Shown: positions 8,773 to 17,258 of the stretch, piece by piece
Numbering within the stretch: the stretch's first letter is position 1
Layout: each line of letters begins with the position of its first letter
Assembly: GCF_000620505.1 (NCBI RefSeq)
Contig: NZ_JIBC01000004.1
Location: forward strand, 372,001-436,000
Reading direction: 5' to 3'
Length of the DNA stretch: 64,000 nucleotides
DNA from: Sulfitobacter sp. 20_GPM-1509m
GTDB taxonomy: Bacteria; Pseudomonadota; Alphaproteobacteria; Rhodobacterales; Rhodobacteraceae
Notes under the pieces: generated by a model
Told to the model about the DNA's origin: nothing
What the model saw: the letters and a program-made list of their open reading frames with translations, nothing else
Databases searched by the model: none
Program-made: the position numbers and the translations under genes

Positions 8773-10176
8773 TCAGACCGTGACGATCTTGCCCGGGTTC
8801 AGGATATTGTCGGGGTCCAGTGCGCGTTTGATGGCGATCATCACATCAGTGGCCTCGCCCAGTTCCTTGACCAGATAGGGCATTTTCCCCTGTCCAATCC
8901 CATGTTCACCGGTACAGGTGCCATCCATCGAAATCGCCGTTTCCGCCAGCCAGCTGACATAGCCCTCGGCCTTGGCCATTTCTTCGGGGCTGTTTTCATC
9001 GACCAGCACCAGCGAATGGAAATTGCCGTCGCCGACGTGGCCTACGATGGGCGCCAGGAACCCCAGTTCTTCCAGCCGCTCTTGCGCCGCCACCACGATT
9101 TCCGCCAGCCGCGAGATCGGCACGCAGACGTCCGTCGAAATCCCCTTGGCGCCGGGGCGCAGTCCCAGCGACGCCCAATAGGCATTGTGCCGCGCCTTCC
9201 ACAGGGCGTTGCGCTCTTCGGTGCTGGTGGTCGCGGTATAGCCGGTGCCACCAAACTCTTCTGCGATGGCGCCAAAGGTCTCTGCCTGTTCGACCACACC
9301 GGCGTCCGAGCCGTGGAATTCCAGCAGCAACAGCGGCGTTTCCGGCAGGTCCAGCCCCGAATAGGCATTACATGCCTGCACCTGCAACGTGTCCAACAGC
9401 TCGATCCGTGCGACGGGAATGCCGAACTGGATCACCTGCATCACCGTCTGGCACGCCGCATCGACCGACGGGAACGAACAGCGCGCCGAGCTGATGGCCT
9501 CGGGAATGCCCTGCAATTTCAACGTGATCTCCGTGATGATCCCCAGCGTGCCTTCCGACCCGACCAGCAGCCGCGTCAGGTCATAGCCCGCCGAAGATTT
9601 CTTGGCCCGCTGCGCGGTGCGGATGATCCGGCCGTCAGCCATGACCGCCTCCAGCGCCAGCACGTTGTCCTTCATCGTGCCATAGCGCACGGCATTGGTG
9701 CCCGAAGCCCGCGTTGCCGCCATGCCGCCCAGAGACGCATTCGCACCGGGGTCGATGGGGAAAAACAGACCCTGATCCCGCAGGTGGGTGTTCAGATCCT
9801 CACGCGTGACGCCGGGCTGGATCACACAGTCCAGGTCTTCGGAGTGCACTTGGATAATCTTGTTCATCTGGCTCAGATCAATCGAGATCCCGCCCGCGGC
9901 CGCGTTCACATGCCCTTCGAGCGAGGTGCCGGTGCCAAAGGCGATCACCGGCACCTTGTGAGCGGCACAGGCCTTGACGATGTCGGACACCTCTTGGGTC
10001 GATTTGGCGAAAACGACAGCGTCGGGCATCTGGTTCGCGATCCACGTCGTTGTGTGCCCGTGCTGTTCGCGCACCGATGCGCTGGTCTGGAACCGGTCGC
10101 CGAATTGCTGTTTCAGAACGCCCATAACGGTTTTGATACCGCTTTCGTTACGCGGCAGGTCGATCGCTTTTGCCAT
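8773..10176 (-). CDS. FAD-linked oxidase, D-lactate dehydrogenase (cytochrome)/GlcD family
   Basis: A 467-residue flavoprotein of the PCMH-type FAD/C-terminal FAD-linked oxidase family. The N-terminal FAD domain shows FGTGTSLEGH and the PGANASLGGM stretch that contact the pyrophosphate and flavin. The C-terminal domain carries the histidine-rich GHVGDGNFH motif and the GEHGIGQGK motif of D-2-hydroxyacid dehydrogenases. It likely oxidises D-lactate or a related D-2-hydroxyacid to the 2-oxoacid, passing electrons to the respiratory chain. It is last in a three-gene operon, 6 bp after the gamma-glutamyltranspeptidase gene, which itself follows a D-2-hydroxyacid dehydrogenase gene. Confidence 0.88.
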   Translation of the reverse strand: MAKAIDLPRNESGIKTVMGVLKQQFGDRFQTSASVREQHGHTTTWIANQMPDAVVFAKSTQEVSDIVKACAAHKVPVIAFGTGTSLEGHVNAAAGGISIDLSQMNKIIQVHSEDLDCVIQPGVTREDLNTHLRDQGLFFPIDPGANASLGGMAATRASGTNAVRYGTMKDNVLALEAVMADGRIIRTAQRAKKSSAGYDLTRLLVGSEGTLGIITEITLKLQGIPEAISSARCSFPSVDAACQTVMQVIQFGIPVARIELLDTLQVQACNAYSGLDLPETPLLLLEFHGSDAGVVEQAETFGAIAEEFGGTGYTATTSTEERNALWKARHNAYWASLGLRPGAKGISTDVCVPISRLAEIVVAAQERLEELGFLAPIVGHVGDGNFHSLVLVDENSPEEMAKAEGYVSWLAETAISMDGTCTGEHGIGQGKMPYLVKELGEATDVMIAIKRALDPDNILNPGKIVTV

Positions 10177-10182
10177 TGTCTC

Positions 10183-11964
10183 TTAGTCTCCCAGCGCGAT
10201 GCCTTCGCGGCGCGGATCTGCGCCACCTTGCAGGCCATCGCTTATTTCAATTGCATGCAGGCCCGAGTTCAGATCCTGCGTTTTCACTTCAAAACCCATG
10301 TCGCCCAGCGGCCCTTGCAGATTGGCAGCGGTGGTCCCGGCCTCAAGGTCATAGGTGCCAAAGCGGTTCACCGCATGGGGCATCGCCACCGCCTGTTGCA
10401 CATCCATGCCCCAGGCCAGATGCGCGATGATCGCCTGCGCCACATAGCCGATGATGCGGCTGCCGCCGGGGCTGCCGATGGCCAGAACCGGCGCGCCGTC
10501 CTTCATCACGATTGTGGGCGCCATGGACGAGCGGGGTCGCTTGCCCGGCTCCAGCCGGTTTGCAATGGGCAACCCGTCGCTGTGGGTGCGAAAGCTGAAA
10601 TCAGTCAGCTCGTTGTTCAGCAGGAACCCACGTACCATCAGACGCGAGCCGAAACCGTTCTCGATGGTCGTCGTCATCGACGCCACATTGCCGTAACTGT
10701 CCACGATCGAGATGTGCGAGGTCGAGGGCAGCTCGATGCTTTCGTCGTCGGACAGCAGCATCGTGTGATCCCAGGCGGGGTTGCCAGGGCTGACCTCGGG
10801 CAGGGCATCGTCGCCCGCCAGCAGCTTGGCACGCTCGGCCAGATAGGCGGGATCGACCAGACCGGCGGTGGGCATCGGTACAAAATCACTGTCCGCCATG
10901 TACCGCCCACGGTCGGCAAAGGCCAAACGCGAGGCGTCGCCGATCAACCGCCACGCCTGTGGGTCCGCAGGATCAAGGGCGCTCAGGTCGTAGTGATCCA
11001 GCATCCCCAAAATCTGCCCCACGGTCAGCGCACCCGAGGACGGCGGACCCATGCCGCACACCTCGTGCCCTTGGAACGGGGCGCAAACAGCGTCGCGTTC
11101 GCGGGCCGCGTAGAGGGTGAAATCCAGCTTTGACAGCAAACCACCCGCAGGCACGGCGGCGTTCACCGTGTCCACGATGTCCTGTGCGATTGCGCCTGTG
11201 TAGAATGCGCGCGGATCATCCGCCAGCGTCCGCAGTGTGTCGGCATAGGCCGCGTTCGTCAGCCGTGCGCCTGCCTGCAAGGGCTGGCCCTGTGGCAGGA
11301 AATAGCTGGCCGTGCTGTCGAACCGCGCCAGACGTTCGGCATCCTCTGCGACCAATGCCGCCAGACGCGGCGACACGTCAAAGCCGTCCTGCGCCAGTGT
11401 AATCGCGGGCTGCAAAAGCTCGGCCCAGTCGCCCTTGCCCCATTTCGCCTGAGCCGTGGCCAACAGCGCAGGCGTGCCGGGCACACCAACAGACAGGCCG
11501 CCGACAACGGCGTCGTAGAATTTCAGCGGCTCACCATCCGCATCCAGGAACCGCTTTGGCGTCGCGGCCAGCGGGGCGGTTTCGCGTCCGTCCAATGTGG
11601 TCAGCTGCCCGCTGGCCGCATCGTACCAGACCAGGAATGCACCGCCGCCCAGGCCGGAGCTTTGCGGCTCGACCAGTCCCAGCACTGTCTGCACCGCAAC
11701 CAGCGCATCCGCAGCCGTACCGCCTGCGGCCAGCACATCAGCCCCCGCCTGCACGGCATGGGGATTGGCGGCGGCCACCATCCACGTCTTGCCCTGCACG
11801 GGCACGCCGTCCTCCTTGGCCTGCAAGGCTGCGGCCACCTGCGGGGACATGGCGGCAAACCCGCCCGATGTGGTCGCTTCGGGTTGCACCGCATCAGCGG
11901 CCTGTTGGGCCACAGCAGGCACTGCCGCCAAAGCGGCCATCACTGTCAAAATCTTACGCATCAC
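10183..11964 (-). CDS. ggt: Gamma-glutamyltranspeptidase, periplasmic
   Basis: A 593-residue N-terminal nucleophile hydrolase precursor that cleaves or transfers the gamma-glutamyl group of glutathione and similar peptides. A signal peptide (about residues 1-20) sends it to the periplasm. Family landmarks are GGTAADALVA and SSGLGGGAF in the large subunit. The autoprocessing site has nucleophile T415 in S-T-S-H-I-S, which becomes the first residue of the small subunit, followed by VDSYGNV. GSPGGSRI completes the glutamyl pocket. Two possible ATG starts (11964 and 11961) are adjacent. It sits between two D-2-hydroxyacid enzyme genes with very short gaps. Confidence 0.92.
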   Translation of the reverse strand: MMRKILTVMAALAAVPAVAQQAADAVQPEATTSGGFAAMSPQVAAALQAKEDGVPVQGKTWMVAAANPHAVQAGADVLAAGGTAADALVAVQTVLGLVEPQSSGLGGGAFLVWYDAASGQLTTLDGRETAPLAATPKRFLDADGEPLKFYDAVVGGLSVGVPGTPALLATAQAKWGKGDWAELLQPAITLAQDGFDVSPRLAALVAEDAERLARFDSTASYFLPQGQPLQAGARLTNAAYADTLRTLADDPRAFYTGAIAQDIVDTVNAAVPAGGLLSKLDFTLYAARERDAVCAPFQGHEVCGMGPPSSGALTVGQILGMLDHYDLSALDPADPQAWRLIGDASRLAFADRGRYMADSDFVPMPTAGLVDPAYLAERAKLLAGDDALPEVSPGNPAWDHTMLLSDDESIELPSTSHISIVDSYGNVASMTTTIENGFGSRLMVRGFLLNNELTDFSFRTHSDGLPIANRLEPGKRPRSSMAPTIVMKDGAPVLAIGSPGGSRIIGYVAQAIIAHLAWGMDVQQAVAMPHAVNRFGTYDLEAGTTAANLQGPLGDMGFEVKTQDLNSGLHAIEISDGLQGGADPRREGIALGD

Positions 11965-11981
11965 GTCCCCCTAGAGATATT

Positions 11982-12968
11982 TCAGAGCATGGACGGCACG
12001 ACCTGATCCGGTGGACGGTGACCGTCGTCGAAGGTCTTGATGTTGATGATGACTTTTTCGCCCATCTCCAGCCGGCTTTCCAGCGTGGCCGACCCCATGT
12101 GCGGCAGCAGAACCACGTTGGGCAGTTCGCGCAGGCGCGGGTTGATGTTGGTGCCGTTTTCGTAAACGTCCAGCCCGGCACCCGCGATATCGCCTGCACG
12201 CAGCATCCGTGTCAGGGCATTTTCATCGACCACTTCACCACGCGAGGTGTTCACCAGAACCGCATCCGGTTTCATCAGCTTCAGCCGCCGCGCGTTCATC
12301 AGATGGAATGTCGAAGGCGTGGACGGGCAGTTGATCGACAGCACATCCATGCGGGCAACCATCTGGTCCAGGCTCTCCCAATAGGTCGCCTGCAGGCTTT
12401 CCTCAGTCTCGGTGCGCAGACGGCGACGGTTGTGGTAATGCACCTGCATGCCAAAGGCTGCGGCACGGCGCGCCACGGCCTGACCGATGCGGCCCATGCC
12501 CAGAATCCCCAGACGGCGCCCCCCGATGCGTCCGCCCAGCAAGGCGGTCGGCGCCCAGCCGTCCCATGTGCCGGACTGCATCACGGCCAGCCCTTCGGGC
12601 ATCCGCCGCGTCACGGCGAGAATCAGCCCCATCGTCATGTCGGCGGTGTCGTCGGTCAGAACACCCGGCGTGTTCGACACCAACACACCGCGCTGGCGGG
12701 CGGTGGCCACGTCGATGTTGTCGACCCCGGCACCATAGTTCGCAATCAGCTTCAGCCGGTCCCCGGCCTGCGTGATCATGGCCGCGTCGATCTGGTCGGT
12801 GATCGTCGGCACCAGAACATCCGCGCTTTTCATGGCTTTGGACAGCTCATCGCGCGTCATCGGCGTGTCGTTCTCACGCAAAGTTGTGTCGAACAATTCG
12901 CTCAGGCGTGCTTCTACCGCTTCGGGCAACCGTCGCGTAACGACAACACTTAAACGTTCCTTTGCCAT
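11982..12968 (-). CDS. D-2-hydroxyacid dehydrogenase (glyoxylate/hydroxypyruvate reductase type)
   Basis: A 328-residue NAD(P)-dependent dehydrogenase. The cofactor-binding Rossmann motif is LGILGMGRIGQ near residue 150. The catalytic arginine is in NTSRGEVVDE, the glutamate follows in the GLDVYENG region, and the active histidine is in LLPHMGSAT. These match glyoxylate reductase, D-glycerate dehydrogenase and related enzymes. It likely reduces glyoxylate or hydroxypyruvate or oxidises D-glycerate. It is the first gene of the minus-strand operon with ggt (17-bp gap) and the D-lactate dehydrogenase-like flavoprotein. A GGGAGG ribosome-binding site precedes the ATG at 12968. Confidence 0.9.
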   Translation of the reverse strand: MAKERLSVVVTRRLPEAVEARLSELFDTTLRENDTPMTRDELSKAMKSADVLVPTITDQIDAAMITQAGDRLKLIANYGAGVDNIDVATARQRGVLVSNTPGVLTDDTADMTMGLILAVTRRMPEGLAVMQSGTWDGWAPTALLGGRIGGRRLGILGMGRIGQAVARRAAAFGMQVHYHNRRRLRTETEESLQATYWESLDQMVARMDVLSINCPSTPSTFHLMNARRLKLMKPDAVLVNTSRGEVVDENALTRMLRAGDIAGAGLDVYENGTNINPRLRELPNVVLLPHMGSATLESRLEMGEKVIINIKTFDDGHRPPDQVVPSML

Positions 12969-13066
12969 TAGGCACCTCCCGGACTTGGCGCACAGTATCG
13001 CGCCGCGCTATGGTGGCCGATGAGAGCGCGAGGCACAAGAACCCGCGCCCACTATATGAGGCAGCA

Positions 13067-13585
13067 ATGGCAGGATTCCTGAAAAGAATTCAAACAGGTG
13101 TGGTCTGTGCGGCTTTCTTGATGTCGCTGGCCACCGCCGGCAGTGCGCTCGCGCAGGACAAAGGGCAGGTCACCAACCTGCCTCTGCCCCGGTTCGTGTC
13201 CCTGAAAGCCGCCGAAGGCAACGTGCGACGCGGCCCCTCACTGACGCATCGCATCGACTGGGTGTTCAAACGCCGCGACATGCCGCTGCAGATCACCGCG
13301 GAACACGGCCACTGGCGGCGCGTCGAGGACCGTGACGGATTGGGCGGCTGGGTGCATTATTCACTGTTGTCGGGCACCCGGACCGTGATCATCGAACAGG
13401 ACATGATGCCGATCCACACCCGCCCCGATCCGAACGCGCCCACGGCCGCAGTGCTGGAGAACGGCGTGATCGCGCGGCTGGGCGAATGCAATCCCGAATG
13501 GTGCTGGGTCAACGCCGACGGCTACAAGGGCTGGGCGCCGAAATCGCGGCTGTGGGGCGTGGCCCCTGACGAGATTCGCGACTGA
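13067..13585 (+). CDS. Secreted SH3-domain protein
   Basis: The 172-residue product starts with a signal peptide (residues 1 to about 30, ending SALAQD). The remainder is two tandem bacterial SH3-like units: GNVRRGPSLTHRIDWVF to GGWVHYSLLSG, then MPIHTRPDPNAP to YKGWAPKSRLWGV. Such proteins bind or sense peptidoglycan in the periplasm. The start at 13067 is preferred over an upstream in-frame ATG at 12962 because it directly gives the signal peptide. It is divergent from the hydroxyacid dehydrogenase operon and appears monocistronic. No catalytic motif is visible. Confidence 0.82.
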   Translation: MAGFLKRIQTGVVCAAFLMSLATAGSALAQDKGQVTNLPLPRFVSLKAAEGNVRRGPSLTHRIDWVFKRRDMPLQITAEHGHWRRVEDRDGLGGWVHYSLLSGTRTVIIEQDMMPIHTRPDPNAPTAAVLENGVIARLGECNPEWCWVNADGYKGWAPKSRLWGVAPDEIRD

Positions 13586-13597
13586 TTCACCTGCCGG

Positions 13598-14062
13598 TCA
13601 ACGCAGTGCGTAGAGGTCCACATTGACCGAAGATGCATTACGCGCACCGGTGCCGACGAACAGCGTGCGGTTCACCCAGTCATAGCGCTCATCCCCGGTC
13701 TCCAGCCGCGCATGGGTCCGCATATAGTAGTCCTGGGGCGGCACGGTCTCGCCCCGTCCAAGCGCGGCCAGCACCTCGGGTGGGCCGTCGCGGTAGCCGT
13801 AGTTGATGATTTCAATCACGGCACCATCATCGGTTTCCATGGCATAACGTGTGTCCAGCTCGGCCATGCCGCTGCCAAACAGCGTTTGCCAGTCCGCACC
13901 GACATCGAGGATTTTGCCATTCAGGCGCGGCCCTGAAACCGTCCCGCCAATAATCGGGATAATCCGCCGTGCCCCTGCCCGGCCCTGCCCCATTTCACGG
14001 ATCGGCCCCAGTTCGACATTCAACCTACAGACGTGTTCCAGCACGGGCGTCAGCAATTTCAT
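13598..14062 (-). CDS. DUF3237 domain protein
   Basis: A 154-residue cytosolic protein that fits the DUF3237 family: the GGTVSGPRLNGKIL strand pair, GADWQ, and the later DYYMRTHARLETGDERYDW segment. The biochemical role of this family is not established; members often occur near aromatic-acid or CoA-ester catabolic genes. Here it diverges from a MarR regulator gene that leads a feruloyl-CoA synthetase operon. The shared intergenic region holds the motif TAATTGTTA, so it may be in the same regulon. It has a normal length and an ordinary ATG with a purine-rich upstream site. Confidence 0.82.
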   Translation of the reverse strand: MKLLTPVLEHVCRLNVELGPIREMGQGRAGARRIIPIIGGTVSGPRLNGKILDVGADWQTLFGSGMAELDTRYAMETDDGAVIEIINYGYRDGPPEVLAALGRGETVPPQDYYMRTHARLETGDERYDWVNRTLFVGTGARNASSVNVDLYALR

Positions 14063-14084
14063 AGACAGGGCCTTTCGCTTCCGA

Positions 14085-14093
14085 TAATTGTTA
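14085..14093. promoter_or_regulatory. Candidate MarR-regulator site, copy 1 (TAATTGTTA)
   Basis: The nonamer TAATTGTTA occurs in the divergent intergenic region between the DUF3237 gene and the MarR gene. It occurs again at 21096-21104 in the other divergent intergenic region of the same catabolic locus. It could be part of the operator of the local MarR protein. No extended perfect palindrome surrounds this copy. Confidence 0.35.
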
Positions 14094-14158
14094 ACCTAGT
14101 AAACGATCTAAGGTCTGTCCATAACCGGCAGCGCCACGACCCATAGAATGAGGATGCC

Positions 14159-14629
14159 ATGACACGGACCCAACGGAAAGCCCGCGCAGACGCGATGGAT
14201 GTGTCTGAAATGGCTCTGGAAACGCTTGTGGGATACAATCTCAAGCGGGCCTATGTCGTCCTGCAGAATGACTACCGCGCAGTGATGGGAGACCATGGCC
14301 TCAGCCCACGGGTGTTTTCCGCCCTGACATTTGTTGTCGAAATGCCGAACCTCACGCAAAGCGATCTGGCACGGCGGCTGGGGATCGAACGGTCGGGGCT
14401 GGTGGCCATTGTCGATGAACTGGAAGCGCGCGGATATCTGAACCGTGTGGCCGTACCGCAGGATCGCCGTATTCAGGCACTGGCCCCCACAGAGGCCGGC
14501 GTGCAGGCCTATGAGGCCGCATTGGCGCTGATTAACGACCACGAAGACAGAATGCTGCACATGCTGAACGCAGAGGAGCGGGAACAGCTTGTGCATTTGC
14601 TGAAAAAGATCAGGGAAATTGGAGAGTGA
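14159..14629 (+). CDS. MarR-family regulator of the hydroxycinnamate cluster
   Basis: A 156-residue winged-helix dimeric repressor. The recognition helix region is [30 protein letters not shown], followed by the wing [15 protein letters not shown]. MarR proteins next to feruloyl- or coumaroyl-CoA synthetase genes (FerR/CouR-type) are typically released from DNA by the hydroxycinnamoyl-CoA ester. That function is an inference here from position, directly upstream of a dehydrogenase and a feruloyl-CoA synthetase gene in the same orientation. Only 4 bp separate its stop from the next ATG, so it is probably autoregulated along with the operon. Confidence 0.88.
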   Translation: MTRTQRKARADAMDVSEMALETLVGYNLKRAYVVLQNDYRAVMGDHGLSPRVFSALTFVVEMPNLTQSDLARRLGIERSGLVAIVDELEARGYLNRVAVPQDRRIQALAPTEAGVQAYEAALALINDHEDRMLHMLNAEEREQLVHLLKKIREIGE

Positions 14630-14633
14630 TCAG

Positions 14634-15401
14634 ATGAACATTTGGAACGACAGCGTTGCCGTTGTCACCGGCGGGGCATCGGGGCTTGGGGCCGCGACAG
14701 CGCGCGCACTGGCCGAGACAGGCATGAAAGTGGCCCTGTTCGACCTGAACACGGATGCAGGCACCGCATTGGCTGCCGAATTGGGCGGTATGTTTCACAG
14801 CGTGGATGTGTCCGATCCCGCCAGCGTCACCGCGGGTCTGGATGCGGTCCAGGCGGAACTGGGCACGCCCCGCGTGCTGGTGAACTGCGCAGGCATCGGC
14901 CCCGCGGCCAAGACCGTCTCGCGCGGTGAAGCGCATGATCCGGCGGTGTTCGACAAGACCATCCGCGTCAACCTGATCGGCACCTTCAACTGCGCCAGTC
15001 AGGTCGCGGCCCGCATGGTCGCCGCCGACCCCGTCGCACCCGACGGCGCGCGCGGCGTGATCATCAACACCGCCTCGGTCGCCGCCTTTGACGGGCAGAT
15101 CGGCCAGGTCGCCTATTCCGCATCCAAGGGGGGCATCGTCGGCATGACCCTGCCCATGGCCCGCGATCTGGCGGACAAGGGTGTGCGCGTCTGCACCATT
15201 GCGCCGGGGCTGTTCCTGACCCCCTTGCTGGAAGGGCTGCCACAGGACGTGCAGGATTCGCTGGGCAAACAGGTCCCGTTCCCGTCGCGTCTGGGCCATC
15301 CCTCTGAGTACGCAAAGCTGGCGTGCCATATCGTCGACAACCCGATGCTGAACGGCGAGGTCATCCGGCTGGACGGCGCAATCCGCATGGCACCGCGTTA
15401 A
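14634..15401 (+). CDS. Short-chain dehydrogenase, 3-hydroxyacyl-CoA dehydrogenase type II-like
   Basis: A 255-residue classical SDR. It shows the cofactor motif TGGASGLG (about 12-19), an acidic residue after strand 2 (FDLNTD) that favours NAD, the NCAG motif, catalytic Ser in [11 protein letters not shown], and catalytic Y-S-A-S-K. The overall pattern ([20 protein letters not shown]) is that of HSD17B10-type 3-hydroxyacyl-CoA dehydrogenases. In this operon it would oxidise the beta-hydroxy thioester formed after hydration of feruloyl- or coumaroyl-CoA, the role of CouN in Rhodococcus. I use the ATG at 14634; a TTG at 14619 would overlap the MarR gene. The synthetase gene follows after 11 bp. 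Confidence 0.88.
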   Translation: MNIWNDSVAVVTGGASGLGAATARALAETGMKVALFDLNTDAGTALAAELGGMFHSVDVSDPASVTAGLDAVQAELGTPRVLVNCAGIGPAAKTVSRGEAHDPAVFDKTIRVNLIGTFNCASQVAARMVAADPVAPDGARGVIINTASVAAFDGQIGQVAYSASKGGIVGMTLPMARDLADKGVRVCTIAPGLFLTPLLEGLPQDVQDSLGKQVPFPSRLGHPSEYAKLACHIVDNPMLNGEVIRLDGAIRMAPR

Positions 15402-15412
15402 GGGACCTGCGC

Positions 15413-17182
15413 ATGAACATGCCGCGCTTTTGGGCCCCGACCTTTGACTATGAAAGCCGCCCCGACGGCACCATCCTGATGCGCCAGACCGAAGCCTTGC
15501 CTGCGCATCCGCAACTGTTGGCCGATTATCTGGACCATTGGGCGGCGGCAGCCCCCGACCGGACGTGGATCGCGCGCCGTGTGCAGGGCGGCGACTGGCG
15601 GCACATCTCGTACCAGCTTGCACAGGACATGTGCCGCAGGCTGGGGGCTGCGTTGCTTGAAATGGGTTTGGGGCCGGACAGGCCCTTGCTGATCCTGTCC
15701 GAGAACAGCCTTGAACATGCTCTGCTGGGGATGGCCGCGATCTATGTGGGTGTGCCTTATGCACCTGTGGCCACGGCCTATTCGCTGGTGTCCGAGGATC
15801 ACAGCAAACTGCGCGACATTGCGGCCACCTTGCAGCCCGGCGCGATCTTTGCCGACGATGGCGCGGCCTATGCCAAGGCCATCGCGGCGATTTCCGCTGA
15901 CGATCGCAGGGTCATCAACGCCCACAACCTGATCGAAGGGGCGCTGTCCTTTGATGCGCTTCTGGACCACCACCCGGCAGGGTCCATCGACGCACGTGCC
16001 GCCCTGACGCCCCAGACTGTGGCGAAATATCTGTTCACCTCAGGCTCGACCGGATCACCCAAGGCGGTGATCAACACCAACGCGATGATCTGTGCCAGTC
16101 AGGCGATGGTGCGCGACTGTTACCGCTTTCTGACCGACCAGCCCCCCGTGGTGCTGGACTGGGCACCCTGGAACCACACGGCGGCGGGCAACAAGGTCAG
16201 CTATCTGGTGCTGACCAATGGCGGCACCTATTACATCGACGATGGCCGCCCCGTTCCGGGCAAGTTCGATGAAACGCTGCGGAACCTGCGCGAAATCTCG
16301 TGCACGTGGTATTTCAACGTACCGGTCGGCTATGACATGCTGATCGACGCGCTCGAGGCAGACCCGGAGTTGGCGCGCACGTTTTTCTCTGATCTGGGCA
16401 TGTTGTTCTACGCGGGTGCCAGCATGTCCCAACGCACATGGGATCGCCTGTCTGCGTTGGGGCGCAAGGTCCTGGGCCGCGAGGTTTTGCTGGCCACAGG
16501 GTTGGGGGCGACAGAAACCTCGCCTTTTGCCCTGGCGATCACCGACCTTCAGGACCAGTCCGGAAACATCGGCGTGCCGGCGCGTGGGCTCACCCTGAAA
16601 CTGGTGCCGAACGCGGGCAAGCTTGAGGCGCGGGTCAAAGGCCCGAACATCATGCCCGGATATTTCGGGGATGCCGCCAAAACCGCCGAGGTCTTTGACG
16701 AAGAGGGGTTTTACTGCTTTGGCGACGCCCTGCGCCCTGCTGACCCCGATGACTTTTCCAAGGGGTTCTTTTTCGACGGACGGCTGGCGGAGAACTTCAA
16801 GCTGACCACCGGCACCTGGGTCGCGGTGGGCGCTGTGCGTGCCGCGTTGGTCGATGCGATGCAGGGGTTGATCCGCGACGCGGTCATCGTGGGCGAGGAT
16901 CAGGCGCAATTGGGTGCGCTGTTGTGGTTGTCGGACAAGGCGGCCGCAATGGATGCGGATGACCTGACACAGCAATTACAAGAGCATCTGAGTGCAGCGT
17001 CCGCCAATGCCACCGGCTCTGCCAGCCGTGTCCGCCGCGCCATTGTGCTAGACGCATTGCCCAGCCTTGATGCTGGCGAGATTACCGAGAAGGGGTCACT
17101 GAATCAGCGTGCCATGCGCTCGGGTCGTTCGGCCTTGGTCGAAAAACTGTATGCCGGGGGCGATCGCGTGTTCATAGCCTGA
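15413..17182 (+). CDS. Feruloyl-CoA synthetase-like acyl-CoA ligase
   Basis: A 589-residue adenylate-forming enzyme. The ATP loop is LFTSGSTGSPKAV, the second core motif is in ATGLGATETSP, and the C-terminal hinge region is FFFDGRLAENFKLTTGTWV. The N-terminal block with LILSENSLEHALLGMAAIYVGVPYAPV resembles the bacterial feruloyl-CoA synthase family as I recall it. It would activate ferulate, p-coumarate or a related cinnamate with ATP and CoA in the cytoplasm. The ATG at 15413 precedes NMPRFW, and a second ATG lies 6 bases later. It is co-transcribed with the MarR and SDR genes and closed by a strong terminator. Confidence 0.85.
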   Translation: MNMPRFWAPTFDYESRPDGTILMRQTEALPAHPQLLADYLDHWAAAAPDRTWIARRVQGGDWRHISYQLAQDMCRRLGAALLEMGLGPDRPLLILSENSLEHALLGMAAIYVGVPYAPVATAYSLVSEDHSKLRDIAATLQPGAIFADDGAAYAKAIAAISADDRRVINAHNLIEGALSFDALLDHHPAGSIDARAALTPQTVAKYLFTSGSTGSPKAVINTNAMICASQAMVRDCYRFLTDQPPVVLDWAPWNHTAAGNKVSYLVLTNGGTYYIDDGRPVPGKFDETLRNLREISCTWYFNVPVGYDMLIDALEADPELARTFFSDLGMLFYAGASMSQRTWDRLSALGRKVLGREVLLATGLGATETSPFALAITDLQDQSGNIGVPARGLTLKLVPNAGKLEARVKGPNIMPGYFGDAAKTAEVFDEEGFYCFGDALRPADPDDFSKGFFFDGRLAENFKLTTGTWVAVGAVRAALVDAMQGLIRDAVIVGEDQAQLGALLWLSDKAAAMDADDLTQQLQEHLSAASANATGSASRVRRAIVLDALPSLDAGEITEKGSLNQRAMRSGRSALVEKLYAGGDRVFIA

Positions 17183-17201
17183 GCGACGCCGCCAGAAACC
17201 A

Positions 17202-17232
17202 AAAACGCCGCGCTTCACCAGCGCGGCGTTTT
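17202..17232. terminator. Bidirectional Rho-independent terminator
   Basis: A perfect 13-bp stem (17202-17214 with 17220-17232), a 5-base loop, and A/T arms on both outer sides. It separates the convergent synthetase operon and the TRAP transporter operon. Confidence 0.92.
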
Positions 17233-17258
17233 GCGTTTAGCGGATCGGTGCCGTCACT

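Noticed and set aside
8767-11133. A 788-codon open frame antisense to the D-lactate dehydrogenase-like and ggt genes
   Set aside because: It spans two well-supported genes on the other strand and reads as low-complexity Arg/His/Gln-rich sequence without motifs.
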